In this document: positions 17,389-26,217 of the stretch, one piece after another | Position numbering within the stretch: the first letter of the stretch is position 1 | Layout: each line of letters opens with the position of its first letter | Position numbers and translations under genes: made by a program | Assembly (NCBI RefSeq): GCF_900168685.1 | Contig: NZ_FVZN01000014.1 | Location: 1,054,001 to 1,118,000, forward strand | Direction: 5' to 3' | DNA length: 64,000 bases | DNA from: Solibacillus isronensis | Lineage (GTDB): Bacteria; Bacillota; Bacilli; Bacillales_A; Planococcaceae | The notes under the pieces: model-generated | Told to the model about the DNA's origin: nothing | What the model saw: only the letters and a program-made list of their open reading frames with translations | The model's database searches: none

Positions 17389-17721
17389 ATGGATGGCAAA
17401 AAGGTAGAAATTGAATGTAGAAATTGTCATGAACGAATGACAATAGATTTTTCTACAGATAGTTTTTCATCGCAAATACAAATATTGAACGGGAAAAAAC
17501 AACAGAAAAGAACATATATTAAGGAGTGCCCGAATTGCCATACTGTCAACTCTGTCACGAGCGATAAAAAAGAGGAGTGGGGCAATCGGAAAGGACCGAA
17601 TATTAAACTATTTATGTTTTCCGGATTATTTGGCTGCTTAGGATTTATCGTTGTTGGTGTCCTTTTACTTTATTTTGCGTTTCAAGGTTTCGATTTTGTG
17701 GTAGATTGGTTATTTAATTAA
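17389..17721 (+). CDS. Zinc-ribbon protein with C-terminal membrane segment
   Basis: 110 residues. Two CxxC knuckles (CRNC near residue 10, CPNC near 48) form a probable zinc ribbon in the cytoplasm. A membrane segment lies at about 75-100 (LFMFSGLFGCLGFIVVGVLL). ATG follows AAAGGAG. No specific family recognised. Confidence 0.6.
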   Translation: MDGKKVEIECRNCHERMTIDFSTDSFSSQIQILNGKKQQKRTYIKECPNCHTVNSVTSDKKEEWGNRKGPNIKLFMFSGLFGCLGFIVVGVLLLYFAFQGFDFVVDWLFN

Positions 17722-17772
17722 GGAAATAATAAACTTTCGTGCTATAATAAATAGCTTGTGGAGGTGTAGTTA

Positions 17773-17982
17773 ATGTCAAAAAAATGGACAATCCATTCGA
17801 TTGGCGAATATGTAGAAAAGAATACAGATACAAAATTATTATCAACAGAATTTAAAGGTTTTTCACAAAAATTAGACTTTCAATGTGCTTGTGGGAACAC
17901 ATTCCAAAAACCTTGGAAAAAGTTCAAAGAAAACAAGCAGCAAAAATGCGAAGTGTGCCAGCCACCGAAAGAATCACGCTAA
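17773..17982 (+). CDS. Small CxC/CxxC protein, hypothetical
   Basis: 69 residues, basic, with CAC near residue 38 and CEVC near 60: a likely zinc-binding pair. GGAGGTG precedes the ATG and TATAAT lies about 30 bases upstream. It is the third small Cys-knuckle gene in about 1.1 kb. The sequence resembles short zinc-ribbon stretches that recognise nucleic acid, but the function is unknown. Confidence 0.55.
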   Translation: MSKKWTIHSIGEYVEKNTDTKLLSTEFKGFSQKLDFQCACGNTFQKPWKKFKENKQQKCEVCQPPKESR

Positions 17983-18009
17983 TCGAATAATCGATTTGTA
18001 TGTAACGTC

Positions 18010-18044
18010 AAAACGCTGTCTAGTTTATTGCTAGACAGCGTTTT
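18010..18044. terminator. Bidirectional terminator
   Basis: A perfect 14-bp stem (18010-18023 with 18031-18044) with a 7-base loop between convergent genes. Confidence 0.85.
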
Positions 18045-18057
18045 AATTGAAGCGGCT

Positions 18058-19230
18058 TTATTTATGATCGACGATTGATAAATTCAGTTCACTATATAGT
18101 TCGTAAAAACTTCTTTGTTCGGTATTTTCTGCAGAACCGATATAAATTACACTATTTTTAAAGTGCCTATTATTCGTCAGTACATTTTTATATTTTTCTG
18201 TTGTGATCAGTAAAAACTTCTGTTCACTGTAAGGGTTTATAATGAGCTGATTGTTGGCAGATTCACTGTCAATCAAATTAAATAATTTCCTGAAATTCAT
18301 ATGACTTTTAAGCTCTAATTTATACATTGAAATAAGGTTATTTTCTTTAAGATGCTCTTTAAAAAAAGTGTTGGCAAGCTGATAAAACTGCCTAGAGTTA
18401 TAAATCAAAACATTTTGAGTCATATTCAGTTCAGCGGGAATATATGACTTATGGCGTTCGATTATTTGCTCGCAAAATGTCAGTAAATCGCTATATAGTA
18501 AGTTCGCCTCAGGATGTTTCTTGATAATACGATAAAAATGCCGTGCTAAAAAAGAAGTATACATAATTTCGTTCGATTCATTAAATCTTTTTAATAACGA
18601 AGACATTGCAAAAACGGCCATTTCGTAATTTTGCTTTAAGAAGTTTGTACTTGCCTGAATAGAATGGACAAAAACAACTTCCGCATCGTTTTTACAATGT
18701 TCAATATACCAGTTGAACTGGTCAATATATTTCTTAGCTTCTTCAAAACTCCCGGTTTCCAATAGAGCGGTAACGAGCTGTAACTGGGCATTACATTCAT
18801 AAAATAATCGATCCTCTTTCATTTCCAAAGCATAAAAGTATGCACTTTTTGCATATTGAACCGCTTCCAGATTTTTATTGTTTTCAAGTGCATGGATGCT
18901 TAATAAATAGTGGCACATAGATAAATTTTGAGGAAAAGAATCTGTATCAATTGTGTGAATGATTGAGTTGATCAGCATATCGTTTTGTGGAATGGAAGAA
19001 ACGATGGAAGCAAAATTAACACAGCAAACCAGCGCTTCTGTCACATGTTTCGGGTTGTTAGATCTTTCAATGACTGCCAATATAAATTGAAGCTGCTCAA
19101 ATGCTTCATCAAACTGTTTGTTGGCATAAAAACTTTTAAATTGCTTTAAGCTCAGTGTTAACGAGCGTTCGATCAATCGCAAATCATTGTTCAAACTATG
19201 TTGTAATGATGTATCGGAACGAGTATGCAT
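18058..19230 (-). CDS. Alpha-solenoid (TPR-like) protein of unknown function
   Basis: 390 residues, nearly all helical, with the spacing of TPR-like pairs in the first 250 residues (FYANKQFDEAFEQLQFIL, LEAVQYAKSAYFYALEM, GSFEEAKKYIDQF, QNYEMAVFAMSSLL). This resembles the sensor part of Rap or Rgg regulators, but there is no HTH at the N-terminus. The C-terminal 100 residues look like a separate alpha-beta part. The ribosome site AAAAGGAG lies inside the last codons of the upstream gene, with one base between the two genes, so the pair is probably translationally coupled. I do not recognise either partner. Confidence 0.6.
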   Translation of the reverse strand: MHTRSDTSLQHSLNNDLRLIERSLTLSLKQFKSFYANKQFDEAFEQLQFILAVIERSNNPKHVTEALVCCVNFASIVSSIPQNDMLINSIIHTIDTDSFPQNLSMCHYLLSIHALENNKNLEAVQYAKSAYFYALEMKEDRLFYECNAQLQLVTALLETGSFEEAKKYIDQFNWYIEHCKNDAEVVFVHSIQASTNFLKQNYEMAVFAMSSLLKRFNESNEIMYTSFLARHFYRIIKKHPEANLLYSDLLTFCEQIIERHKSYIPAELNMTQNVLIYNSRQFYQLANTFFKEHLKENNLISMYKLELKSHMNFRKLFNLIDSESANNQLIINPYSEQKFLLITTEKYKNVLTNNRHFKNSVIYIGSAENTEQRSFYELYSELNLSIVDHK

Positions 19231-19231
19231 A

Positions 19232-19807
19232 TTAAAACTCCTTTTGATGTATTAAATAATACCGATTTGTACGATCAATAGTATCTGTTATCAACTGACT
19301 GAAGTAAGTGCCGACAAAAACTTGTTCTTTTAATCGTTGAAGAAACTGAATATGAATATGATTGATGGTCTGACTGGATGGGGATGTAATGAGATTGTTG
19401 TCGTAAAAGTTTATCAACTCTAACGGCAATTCCGATTCGAAACCGGTTTCCTCAACAAATTTTTGTATTGTCTGCTTTAATTTATTTTTTAGAAGAATAG
19501 AAAATAGTAAACAAATTAAAGGATCATTGCTTTTTCTCATTTTAAATCTCTGTAGCTCATATTGCTTAATGATTATTTCATGAAGATACGACTGAAAAGG
19601 ATAGTAAAAACGAATGTTATCATCCATTATTAATTCGAAATCATCCGTAGTTAAATATGTATACAGATTATAAACAAATTGATAATAAAAATTATAACCT
19701 TGATTATAATCTTCTAATTGGACGTTAAGTGACGGGTTATTTGACAGAAGCTGCTGAAATTCTAGATATTTACCTTCTGGAACAAAATAATAGTTGTGGA
19801 AATTCAA
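19232..19807 (-). CDS. Hypothetical protein, first gene of a coupled pair
   Basis: 191 residues, TTG start after AGAGG. Rich in Tyr, Phe, Gln and Asn, with no signal peptide or membrane segment and a predicted helical fold. Its 3' end carries the ribosome site for the 18058-19230 gene. No family recognised. The low complexity and AT-rich codon use suggest accessory DNA. Confidence 0.5.
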   Translation of the reverse strand: MNFHNYYFVPEGKYLEFQQLLSNNPSLNVQLEDYNQGYNFYYQFVYNLYTYLTTDDFELIMDDNIRFYYPFQSYLHEIIIKQYELQRFKMRKSNDPLICLLFSILLKNKLKQTIQKFVEETGFESELPLELINFYDNNLITSPSSQTINHIHIQFLQRLKEQVFVGTYFSQLITDTIDRTNRYYLIHQKEF

Positions 19808-19908
19808 TAAAATATCAGCCTCTCTAATATGAAAATTATTACAATATAAATTGTACAGAAACTTTGCCAGTATATCAAACTTATATAGGCTTTAATGAAA
19901 TAAAAAAA

Positions 19909-19931
19909 GAGCTAACATAGAATATTAGCTC
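19909..19931 (-). terminator. Terminator of the MFS gene
   Basis: GAGCTAA / TTAGCTC stem (19909-19915 with 19925-19931), with seven Ts on the minus strand. Confidence 0.7.
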
Positions 19932-19950
19932 TAATTCGAGAGATAACAAA

Positions 19951-21243
19951 TTATTCAGTTACTGGTTCTGCTTCTAGCTTAACGTTTTTAAGTTCAGGAT
20001 GAGCCATTTCTAATATTGAAGGGCGAAGTAATAATAGTACAATACCAATTAAAATCAGCCCGCTTACGATTAAAATATATTGTGCCGGAATGAATTCATA
20101 TAAAATCCCAAAAACTAGTGTCCCGACAGGCATAGCACTCATTGCCATCATTTCGATTATCCCAAAAACACGACCCCTGTATTCTTCTTCAATGGAAGTT
20201 TGCATCAATACGCCAAGAGGGGTATTTGTAATAACACCCAATACTCCGAATAAAAACATAATGATTAAATAATAGACGAAATTCATCATTGCAGAAAATG
20301 TTATCATGAGCGGCAGTGCCGATAAAATGACAACAACAGAAGAGCCAAACACGGATCGTTTAACTGTAAGTAAAGGAAATTTGACGTTTGCTCTTGATGC
20401 AAAATAAACAGATGTAATTAAAACCCCGATTGCACCACCAGCCTCTGTAAATCCGATGTATTTTGGATCTAACTCCAAAATCGTCAATAATATATAATCA
20501 CCGCCAACATTGATTGCTGTGAAAAATAAGTTTATCCAAAGTGCAGTCCATAAAATTGCTTTTATAATCGGTTTTGAATTGACATAACGAAAGCCGGCTT
20601 TGAAACTTTCAAACATCGATTCTTTTTCAGCATTCTCATTAACTGTTTCTTTCTTATAAAGAACAAAATTCATCGTAGATTCCAACATAAGTGTTATTAC
20701 AGCAGCGCAGATGAAGATTATAAGGAACATTTCCATCGATACAAAACCAAATAACATCCCGCCGAAAATCGGTCCGCCAATTCCTGAAATAGAATAGGAC
20801 AATTGATTAAAGCTCATTGCCTTTTGAAGTCGAGCTTCATCGACAAGATTGGCAATCGAAGCGGAAAATGCCACACCTGAAAATGTACTGAAAATACTAT
20901 TGAACACTGTTGCGATATATATGGCGATTAAAGATAATCCAAATTCATGCGTGTAAAGCAATAAGCTGCCTACTGTCAGGATAACTCCTGCCTGCCCGCT
21001 GAGAACAAGCCACTTTCTTGGTAAACGATCCCCTAAGAGACCTGCTATCGGTGACATAATTGTTCGCGGCAAGTAGCTTAAAATAATATTTGTCGCAAAG
21101 CTAAGCGAAGAGCCTGTCATCGATAAAATATACATACTGATTCCAAAGCTGTAAACATGTGATCCAAGCGCACCAATCATTTTGCTTATTAGAAACGTGT
21201 ATAAATGATACGTTGCTTTTTTTAATTTCTGCTGTTCATTCAT
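19951..21243 (-). CDS. MFS transporter (multidrug/macrolide efflux type)
   Basis: 430 residues with about 12 membrane segments. Markers are the LLGDRLPRKWLVL loop between helices 2 and 3 and the GVLMQTSIEEEYRGRVFGIIEM segment, which is typical of the MefA-like and YkuC-like MFS group. The start is the ATG after AAAGGGG; the frame is open for 21 more codons upstream but without a ribosome site. Transcription starts from a promoter flanked by two 17-bp near-palindromes and the gene is divergent from an XRE-TPR regulator, which probably controls it. Substrate unknown. Confidence 0.85.
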   Translation of the reverse strand: MNEQQKLKKATYHLYTFLISKMIGALGSHVYSFGISMYILSMTGSSLSFATNIILSYLPRTIMSPIAGLLGDRLPRKWLVLSGQAGVILTVGSLLLYTHEFGLSLIAIYIATVFNSIFSTFSGVAFSASIANLVDEARLQKAMSFNQLSYSISGIGGPIFGGMLFGFVSMEMFLIIFICAAVITLMLESTMNFVLYKKETVNENAEKESMFESFKAGFRYVNSKPIIKAILWTALWINLFFTAINVGGDYILLTILELDPKYIGFTEAGGAIGVLITSVYFASRANVKFPLLTVKRSVFGSSVVVILSALPLMITFSAMMNFVYYLIIMFLFGVLGVITNTPLGVLMQTSIEEEYRGRVFGIIEMMAMSAMPVGTLVFGILYEFIPAQYILIVSGLILIGIVLLLLRPSILEMAHPELKNVKLEAEPVTE

Positions 21244-21258
21244 AAACAAAACCCCTTT

Positions 21259-21275
21259 GTTTAATTTAATTAAAC
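21259..21275. promoter_or_regulatory. Operator candidate, downstream copy
   Basis: GTTTAATTTAATTAAAC, a near-perfect palindrome between the -10 box and the start codon of the MFS gene. A second copy lies 55 bp away. Confidence 0.5.
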
Positions 21276-21277
21276 TT

Positions 21278-21306
21278 ATTATATGGCGGGGTGTTTTAAA
21301 ATGCAA
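21278..21306 (-). promoter_or_regulatory. Sigma-A promoter of the MFS gene
   Basis: On the minus strand, TTGCAT (21306-21301), a 17-base spacer and TATAAT (21283-21278). Confidence 0.75.
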
Positions 21307-21313
21307 TACAAAA

Positions 21314-21330
21314 GTTTAATTTAATTAAAA
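21314..21330. promoter_or_regulatory. Operator candidate, upstream copy
   Basis: GTTTAATTTAATTAAAA, 16 of 17 bases identical to the copy at 21259-21275, placed just upstream of the -35 box. Confidence 0.5.
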
Positions 21331-21434
21331 TTAATTAAGGGAATTAATGCGGTATTTTATTAAATTATTTAATCAGGTTAAAATATTCGCCTTTTATATG
21401 ATTTTTGGTAAACTGTATTTAATGAGGTGACGAC

Positions 21435-22682
21435 GTGTTAAATATTGGTGCCAAAATAAAAGAACTAAGAAAAGAGCGTAAAATGACGCTTGCCCAAGTA
21501 GCGGGGGACCGAATTACAAAAGGGATGCTCAGTCTGATTGAAAACGGGAAGGCACAGCCATCTATGGAAAGCCTTCAGCATATTGCAAAACAGCTCGATA
21601 TAGATGTATCAGAGCTCATGCAAACTGAAAATCATCAGCAAATGAAAGAATTATACCGGGATGTTGAAATAAAACGTTTAGCTCTTAATAAGGAGCATGA
21701 TGATAAAAAAATAAACGAAAAAGTTCTCGAACTGTATAATCTCATCCATCCATTTTATAAAAACGGCAGTCTTAAAGGGGCAACTTTTGAGGAAGTACGC
21801 ATTTATGAAGTGTATTTAACAATGCGCTACTTTGCGAAAATGGATTTATCTGAAAAACCTTTTGCCAAGTTAATCAAAATGTATGAGCAAGTACATGGCT
21901 ACTCAAAAATATTGAAGATTTATGCCCGTATGGGGAACATTAAGTTTCTGGAAAATAATTATGTGGAAGGTCTACGTTATTTACATGAAGGGGAAAAGTA
22001 CATCGAGAAATACGGTGATTTGATAGACGACCTTGAAAAACTCGATTTATACTATAATATTACGGTTTCGTATGCAGCGCTGAATGATGATCTGCAAATG
22101 GAGAATTACTTGGAAAGAGCATTAAAATTAGCAAAAGAAAAGAAAATCGTTTATCGGTTAAATGATTTTTACCGCTTTTTGTTTTTCATTCACTGTTCAA
22201 AAGAAGAAGGGGAAAAGGCTGCATATTATTTAAAGAAAATCCGGGCATTTGCAGAAATTATGGAAGACCCGAATGAAACGCTCATGGAGCAGCTTGTAAC
22301 GCTTCTTTATACAAATCAAATCGAAAAAGATTACGAGAAAACGGTTTCGACCCGATTTGAAAATAATTTTGTTTTAGAAGGCTATTCATACAACGCAGAT
22401 ATTTTCTTTAGTGGCCAATATGGCTATGCCTACTACATGCTTGAGCGTTATGAAGAAGCATTGCAAACTTTAAAAGGTATCGAAATAATAGAATACAATC
22501 AGCACCCGCTTGATTTGTCCATGATGTATATGGCGTTTGCTGTAAGGGCATTATGTTATTTCAAACTAGGGGACAAAGAAAACGCCAAACGCGATATTTT
22601 ATATGCAATGGATGGTGTGAAAGATTTGAAAGTTACAAGAGAAATCCAGTTCATTATCGATGCATATGAGGAAATAATGTAG
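21435..22682 (+). CDS. XRE-family regulator with TPR-like sensor domain (Rgg/PlcR-like)
   Basis: 415 residues, GTG start after GAGGTGACGAC. Residues about 5-60 form an XRE helix-turn-helix (IKELRKERKMTLAQVAGDRITKGMLSLIENG...). The rest is a helical repeat array (YVEGLRYLHEGEKYIEKYGD, ENYLERALKLAKEK, ERYEEALQTLKGI), the layout of peptide-sensing RRNPP regulators. It is divergent from the MFS gene across the twin palindromes, so it most likely regulates that pump. No pheromone ORF is visible beside it. Confidence 0.8.
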   Translation: MLNIGAKIKELRKERKMTLAQVAGDRITKGMLSLIENGKAQPSMESLQHIAKQLDIDVSELMQTENHQQMKELYRDVEIKRLALNKEHDDKKINEKVLELYNLIHPFYKNGSLKGATFEEVRIYEVYLTMRYFAKMDLSEKPFAKLIKMYEQVHGYSKILKIYARMGNIKFLENNYVEGLRYLHEGEKYIEKYGDLIDDLEKLDLYYNITVSYAALNDDLQMENYLERALKLAKEKKIVYRLNDFYRFLFFIHCSKEEGEKAAYYLKKIRAFAEIMEDPNETLMEQLVTLLYTNQIEKDYEKTVSTRFENNFVLEGYSYNADIFFSGQYGYAYYMLERYEEALQTLKGIEIIEYNQHPLDLSMMYMAFAVRALCYFKLGDKENAKRDILYAMDGVKDLKVTREIQFIIDAYEEIM

Positions 22683-22916
22683 TTATACAAGGACACAGAA
22701 AAATATAGAAATATCCAGCACCAAGTTGATTGGCTATTTTTTATAAGTATCAGTATAGATGAAGTGGCTTCATTGATTGGCACAACAAAAAGACATTTAA
22801 ATCGTATATTGAAAAAATGGAGTGAAGAAGAAGCCATTATTCGAAATGGTGATACGCTTCAAATTTTAAATTGGGAAAAGATGAAACAATATTCAAATGA
22901 TGTAAGATTTGAATGA
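22683..22916 (+). pseudogene. Relic of a Crp/Fnr-family regulator (C-terminal HTH only)
   Basis: The 77 codons after the TAG of the preceding gene are open in the same frame and encode a Crp-type helix-turn-helix: ISIDEVASLIGTTKRHLNRILKKW, then a wing (IIRNGDTLQIL) and NWEKMKQYSNDVRFE before TGA. There is no start codon with a ribosome site and no cyclic-nucleotide-binding domain. It resembles the C-terminus of YeiL-like regulators. I read it as the remnant of a truncated gene. Confidence 0.6.
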
Positions 22917-22920
22917 TAAT

Positions 22921-22975
22921 AAAACCGCGCTTAGTTTCATTATGGAGTACCTTATCATAAATAAGTGCGGTTTAA
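22921..22975 (+). terminator. Possible terminator hairpin
   Basis: AAACCGCGCTTA pairs with TAAGTGCGGTTT (one G-T pair) across a 28-base loop, with no strong T run. Confidence 0.35.
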
Positions 22976-23110
22976 TAATCAACCTTCAACAATCGGGCAA
23001 AGAATTCTAATTTGTCAAAAAAATATATCTGTTTTGCATAACAGGTTATTCAATGTGGCGCTCAAGAATTTGAGCGCTTTTTAGCGTAAGGTCCTATTAG
23101 CCTGATTGAA

Positions 23111-23497
23111 CTAACGGCCCTTTTTGTTTTTTTCAATCGCCATACGCAAGTTCGAGATAACTCCGATAAGCAATACTACCGAACAAACCATTTTTTCAAA
23201 AGGTGTTCCAAACAATTGTTGTATAAATCCAAAAGACCAAAGTACAACAAAAAACCAATATATAACGGTTATTCCTCTTTTGTATTTATCTAGTTTAAAT
23301 CTACTAGCAATCAACATAAAAACTACTCCAATAATAGAAATACCGATATTTATAAAAGATATTGGTAGCTGTTCAGCTAATGTTTCAGACCTTCCCCCAT
23401 TAACCCATGTGAATGGAATAATTTTGTTTATAATAAGAAATTGGATTAAGATAGTCAAAGAGTAAAAAATAATACCCATAAATAAAGCAGTTCTCAT
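23111..23497 (-). CDS. Small integral membrane protein, hypothetical
   Basis: 128 residues with about four membrane segments (ALFMGIIFYSLTILIQFLII, ISFINIGISIIGVVFMLIA, GITVIYWFFVVLWSFGFI, MVCSVVLLIGVISNL) and a basic C-terminus. The frame is open to 23641, but I place the start at the ATG following CAGGA. A GAGGTGA site further upstream has only an ATT (DFILEKL) at good spacing. Function unknown. Confidence 0.55.
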   Translation of the reverse strand: MRTALFMGIIFYSLTILIQFLIINKIIPFTWVNGGRSETLAEQLPISFINIGISIIGVVFMLIASRFKLDKYKRGITVIYWFFVVLWSFGFIQQLFGTPFEKMVCSVVLLIGVISNLRMAIEKNKKGR

Positions 23498-23759
23498 ATT
23501 AATTTTCCTGAGTTTTTCTAAAATAAAATCACCTCGTTTTTCTTTCTGTATTTTAAAATACAGTATATGACTATTCCTATATCGCTTACCATCTGACAGG
23601 TAACTGAAAGTAGGGTTTCGAAGAGTAATCAAAAAAACCATTATGAGTTATTAAGTACATATTACATTTCCGGAAGTATTTTTGATTATGTTCTAAACAT
23701 TCAAGTGAATGAATAGATTAGTAGGGTGAGTTTAATTTTTGTGACATGGAGGAATGAAG

Positions 23760-24734
23760 ATGATCAAACGAGTAAATCCAGAATTTTTAGCCGGGTTAGA
23801 ATCATTTACTGACTTTGATTTTAAAGTAGAACACTTGGAAGCAATGCGTGAAGGTATGGCACAAGCAGTACAGCCTTTAACGAGCACTGAAACAGTGGAT
23901 ATTATTAATAAAACAATTACTGGCATTGATGATAATGAAATTCGCGTACGTATTTATAAACCAGCCCATCAAGATCAAGAATTACCGGTTTTACTGTGGA
24001 TTCATGGCGGGGGGTATGTATTAGGCAGCATTGACGATAATGATCATCTTTGTGTACAAGTTGTAGAAACTGCTAACTGTGTAGTCGTTTCCGTTGATTA
24101 CCGTTTAGCACCGGAATATCCGTATCCTGCACCGCTTGAAGATTGCTACAGTGCGCTTACATGGATTGCGGACAATGCAGCAGAACTGCAAATCGACAAG
24201 AACCGGATTGGCGTAGCTGGACAAAGTGCCGGCGGTGGTTTGACAGCTGGTTTAACATTGCTGGCGCGTGACCGTGAGTATCCTTCAATTTGTTTCCAAA
24301 TGCCGCTTTATCCGATGATTAATGACAGCAACGATACACCTTCTGCGAACGAAATCACGGAAGGCATGATTTGGAACCAAAAAACGAATGATTTTGGCTG
24401 GAAATGCTATTTAGGCGAGTTGCACGGACATGATGAAGTACCGATTTATGCTGCACCGGCAAGAGCAGAGGATTATCGTAATCTTCCATATACGTATACA
24501 TGTGTTGGTCAATTGGATCCTTTCCGTGACGAAACAATTACGTATGTATCTAAACTGGCACAGGCAGGTGTTGATGTGGAATTCCACTTATATCCTGGTG
24601 CATACCATGGTTTTGAATCATTGAATCCTCAGTCAGAGCTTGCTCGGAAAGTGATTAAAGAATATGTGAATGCGATTAAAGTAGGCTTTGACCGCGTGAA
24701 AGCAAGTGCTGATCAAGTGGAAGAAGTAAAATAA
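23760..24734 (+). CDS. Alpha/beta hydrolase, hormone-sensitive-lipase-type esterase
   Basis: 324 residues. The oxyanion motif HGGG is at 82-85, the nucleophile Ser156 lies in GQSAGGG, the acid is probably the Asp in LDPFRDE, and the catalytic His is in YPGAYHGFE near the C-terminus. This is the HSL (family IV) carboxylesterase pattern; such cytoplasmic enzymes hydrolyse short acyl esters. The start is the ATG 7 bases after GGAGGA; an ATG two codons upstream abuts the ribosome site. Single gene. Confidence 0.9.
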   Translation: MIKRVNPEFLAGLESFTDFDFKVEHLEAMREGMAQAVQPLTSTETVDIINKTITGIDDNEIRVRIYKPAHQDQELPVLLWIHGGGYVLGSIDDNDHLCVQVVETANCVVVSVDYRLAPEYPYPAPLEDCYSALTWIADNAAELQIDKNRIGVAGQSAGGGLTAGLTLLARDREYPSICFQMPLYPMINDSNDTPSANEITEGMIWNQKTNDFGWKCYLGELHGHDEVPIYAAPARAEDYRNLPYTYTCVGQLDPFRDETITYVSKLAQAGVDVEFHLYPGAYHGFESLNPQSELARKVIKEYVNAIKVGFDRVKASADQVEEVK

Positions 24735-24746
24735 ATTCATTTAGGA

Positions 24747-24780
24747 AATGCTCGGTTCTAAATTGAACCGGGCATTTTTA
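24747..24780 (+). terminator. Terminator of the esterase gene
   Basis: A 13-bp stem with one G-T pair (24747-24759 with 24766-24778), followed by Ts. Confidence 0.8.
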
Positions 24781-24801
24781 TTTTGAACAGTGTTATTGAA
24801 T

Positions 24802-26217
24802 TTAAAGATACGCTTTAAACGAGAGCGGATTATAATTCCGTCTTTCATACAGGTCGATTATCAGAGAGGCTAATTGCTGAATACCGAGATGGATTTTGTT
24901 TTCATCTACTTGTGAAATACTTAGGCGAATTGCTTTCTGTCTGTTTTCGCTTAAGAACATTCTCGAAGCATTATCTACATAAATATGTTTTTCATGCAGC
25001 ATGTATATCAATTTATCGACATCAATACCGGAAGGCAGGAAGATGGTGAGATAAAAACCGCTTTCGGGCTTTGTAAATTGTACATATTTAGGTAAATACA
25101 ATGAACAAGCCTCTAATAGTAGATTCATTTTAGTAGAATATAATTTTTTCACCTTTTCTAAATGGTATTGAAACATCCCGTTTTTTAAATAAATTTCCAA
25201 AGCCCCCTGCGAAAGCGGCGATGTATTAAAATCTGCACTGAATTTATTGAGCACAAAAGAAGAAATCATTTTTTTAGGAAGAACCACTGTTGCGATTCGC
25301 AGTCCCGGCAAAAATACTTTGGAAAAGCTCTTAACATAAATGACTCTTTCATTAGGTTCATATGCAAACAAAGGATCGGACTTTAAATCTGTATCAAGTT
25401 CTGCCAAGAAATCATCTTCTACGATATATACATCGTATTTTTCTGCTAGAGCAACGATTTTTTTCTTTTCCGCATTAGTGTAGTGATGTCCTAATGGATT
25501 GTGGCATCTTGGAATGATGTAAAAGAATTTAATGTTAGCGGTGTGAAATAACTTCTCCAGTTTTTCAAAATCGATACCTTCCATCGTCACTTCTATTCCG
25601 AAAGTTGTAATCCCGTTTACCTGTAAAGCATCAATCATCCCAAAATATGTAGGCTGCTCAATTAATACATTCTTTTTCCCGTTTGGAAACGGAATGGCTG
25701 AAAGAATATGGAGAGCCTGCTGTGAACCGGATGTAATGACCAGTCGATCGGGTTTCGTAAATACTTGTAAATGTTGCAAATACTTCGCAAGCTCCTTACG
25801 TAAAGAAAAAAGACCCTGTTGATCACTATAAGTAAATAATTGTTCTTTATAATGATCGATTGCCTGGTTAATGCAATGTTGGAAATCTTCATACGGCATA
25901 ATCCTTTTATCCGGACCAGCAGATAAGAAATCAATCTCAATTTCCTGATGGACCGATGTTTGATGATCATCCACTACATAATAGCCACTTTTAGGTTTTG
26001 CATAAATAAATGTCATGTATAAGCCAAGTTCTCTTTTCCGTTTTTTGATCAAAAAGTTATTGGCGTATACAATCAAACCTCCAAGAATAACTGATACAAA
26101 CACCGATGTTCCAGACAAATAAAAAATGATGTGCCTATTGAAGAAAATATAAGAATTAACAAGGGCAGTAACTTCTTTTATCTTATCATTCCTGATAATT
26201 TTACAGGAAACCTTCAA
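24802..26217 (-). pseudogene. Truncated MocR/GntR-type aminotransferase regulator fused to an FtsX permease fragment
   Basis: The open frame has three parts. From about residue 70 it is the PLP-dependent aminotransferase domain of a MocR-type regulator: YAKPKSGYYVV, the ITSGSQQALH cofactor loop, PRCHNPLGHHYT, and the Schiff-base lysine in VKSFSKVFLPGLR. The winged-helix domain that should precede it is gone. Instead, residues about 28-69 are an internal piece of an FtsX-type ABC permease (VSVILGGLIVYANNFLIKKR). Residues 1-27 read antisense through the other half of that permease. The aminotransferase part could be translated from an ATG at 26016, but it would be unable to bind DNA in the normal way. 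Confidence 0.7.
26014..26136 (-). pseudogene. Internal fragment of an FtsX-family ABC permease
   Basis: About 42 codons reading RHIIFYLSGTSVF, VSVILGGLIVYANNFLIKKR and KRELGLYMT: the second membrane helix and first cytoplasmic loop of a BceB/YtrF-like permease. It is in frame with the MocR remnant to its left on the map and abuts the other permease half, which is on the opposite strand. Confidence 0.6.
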
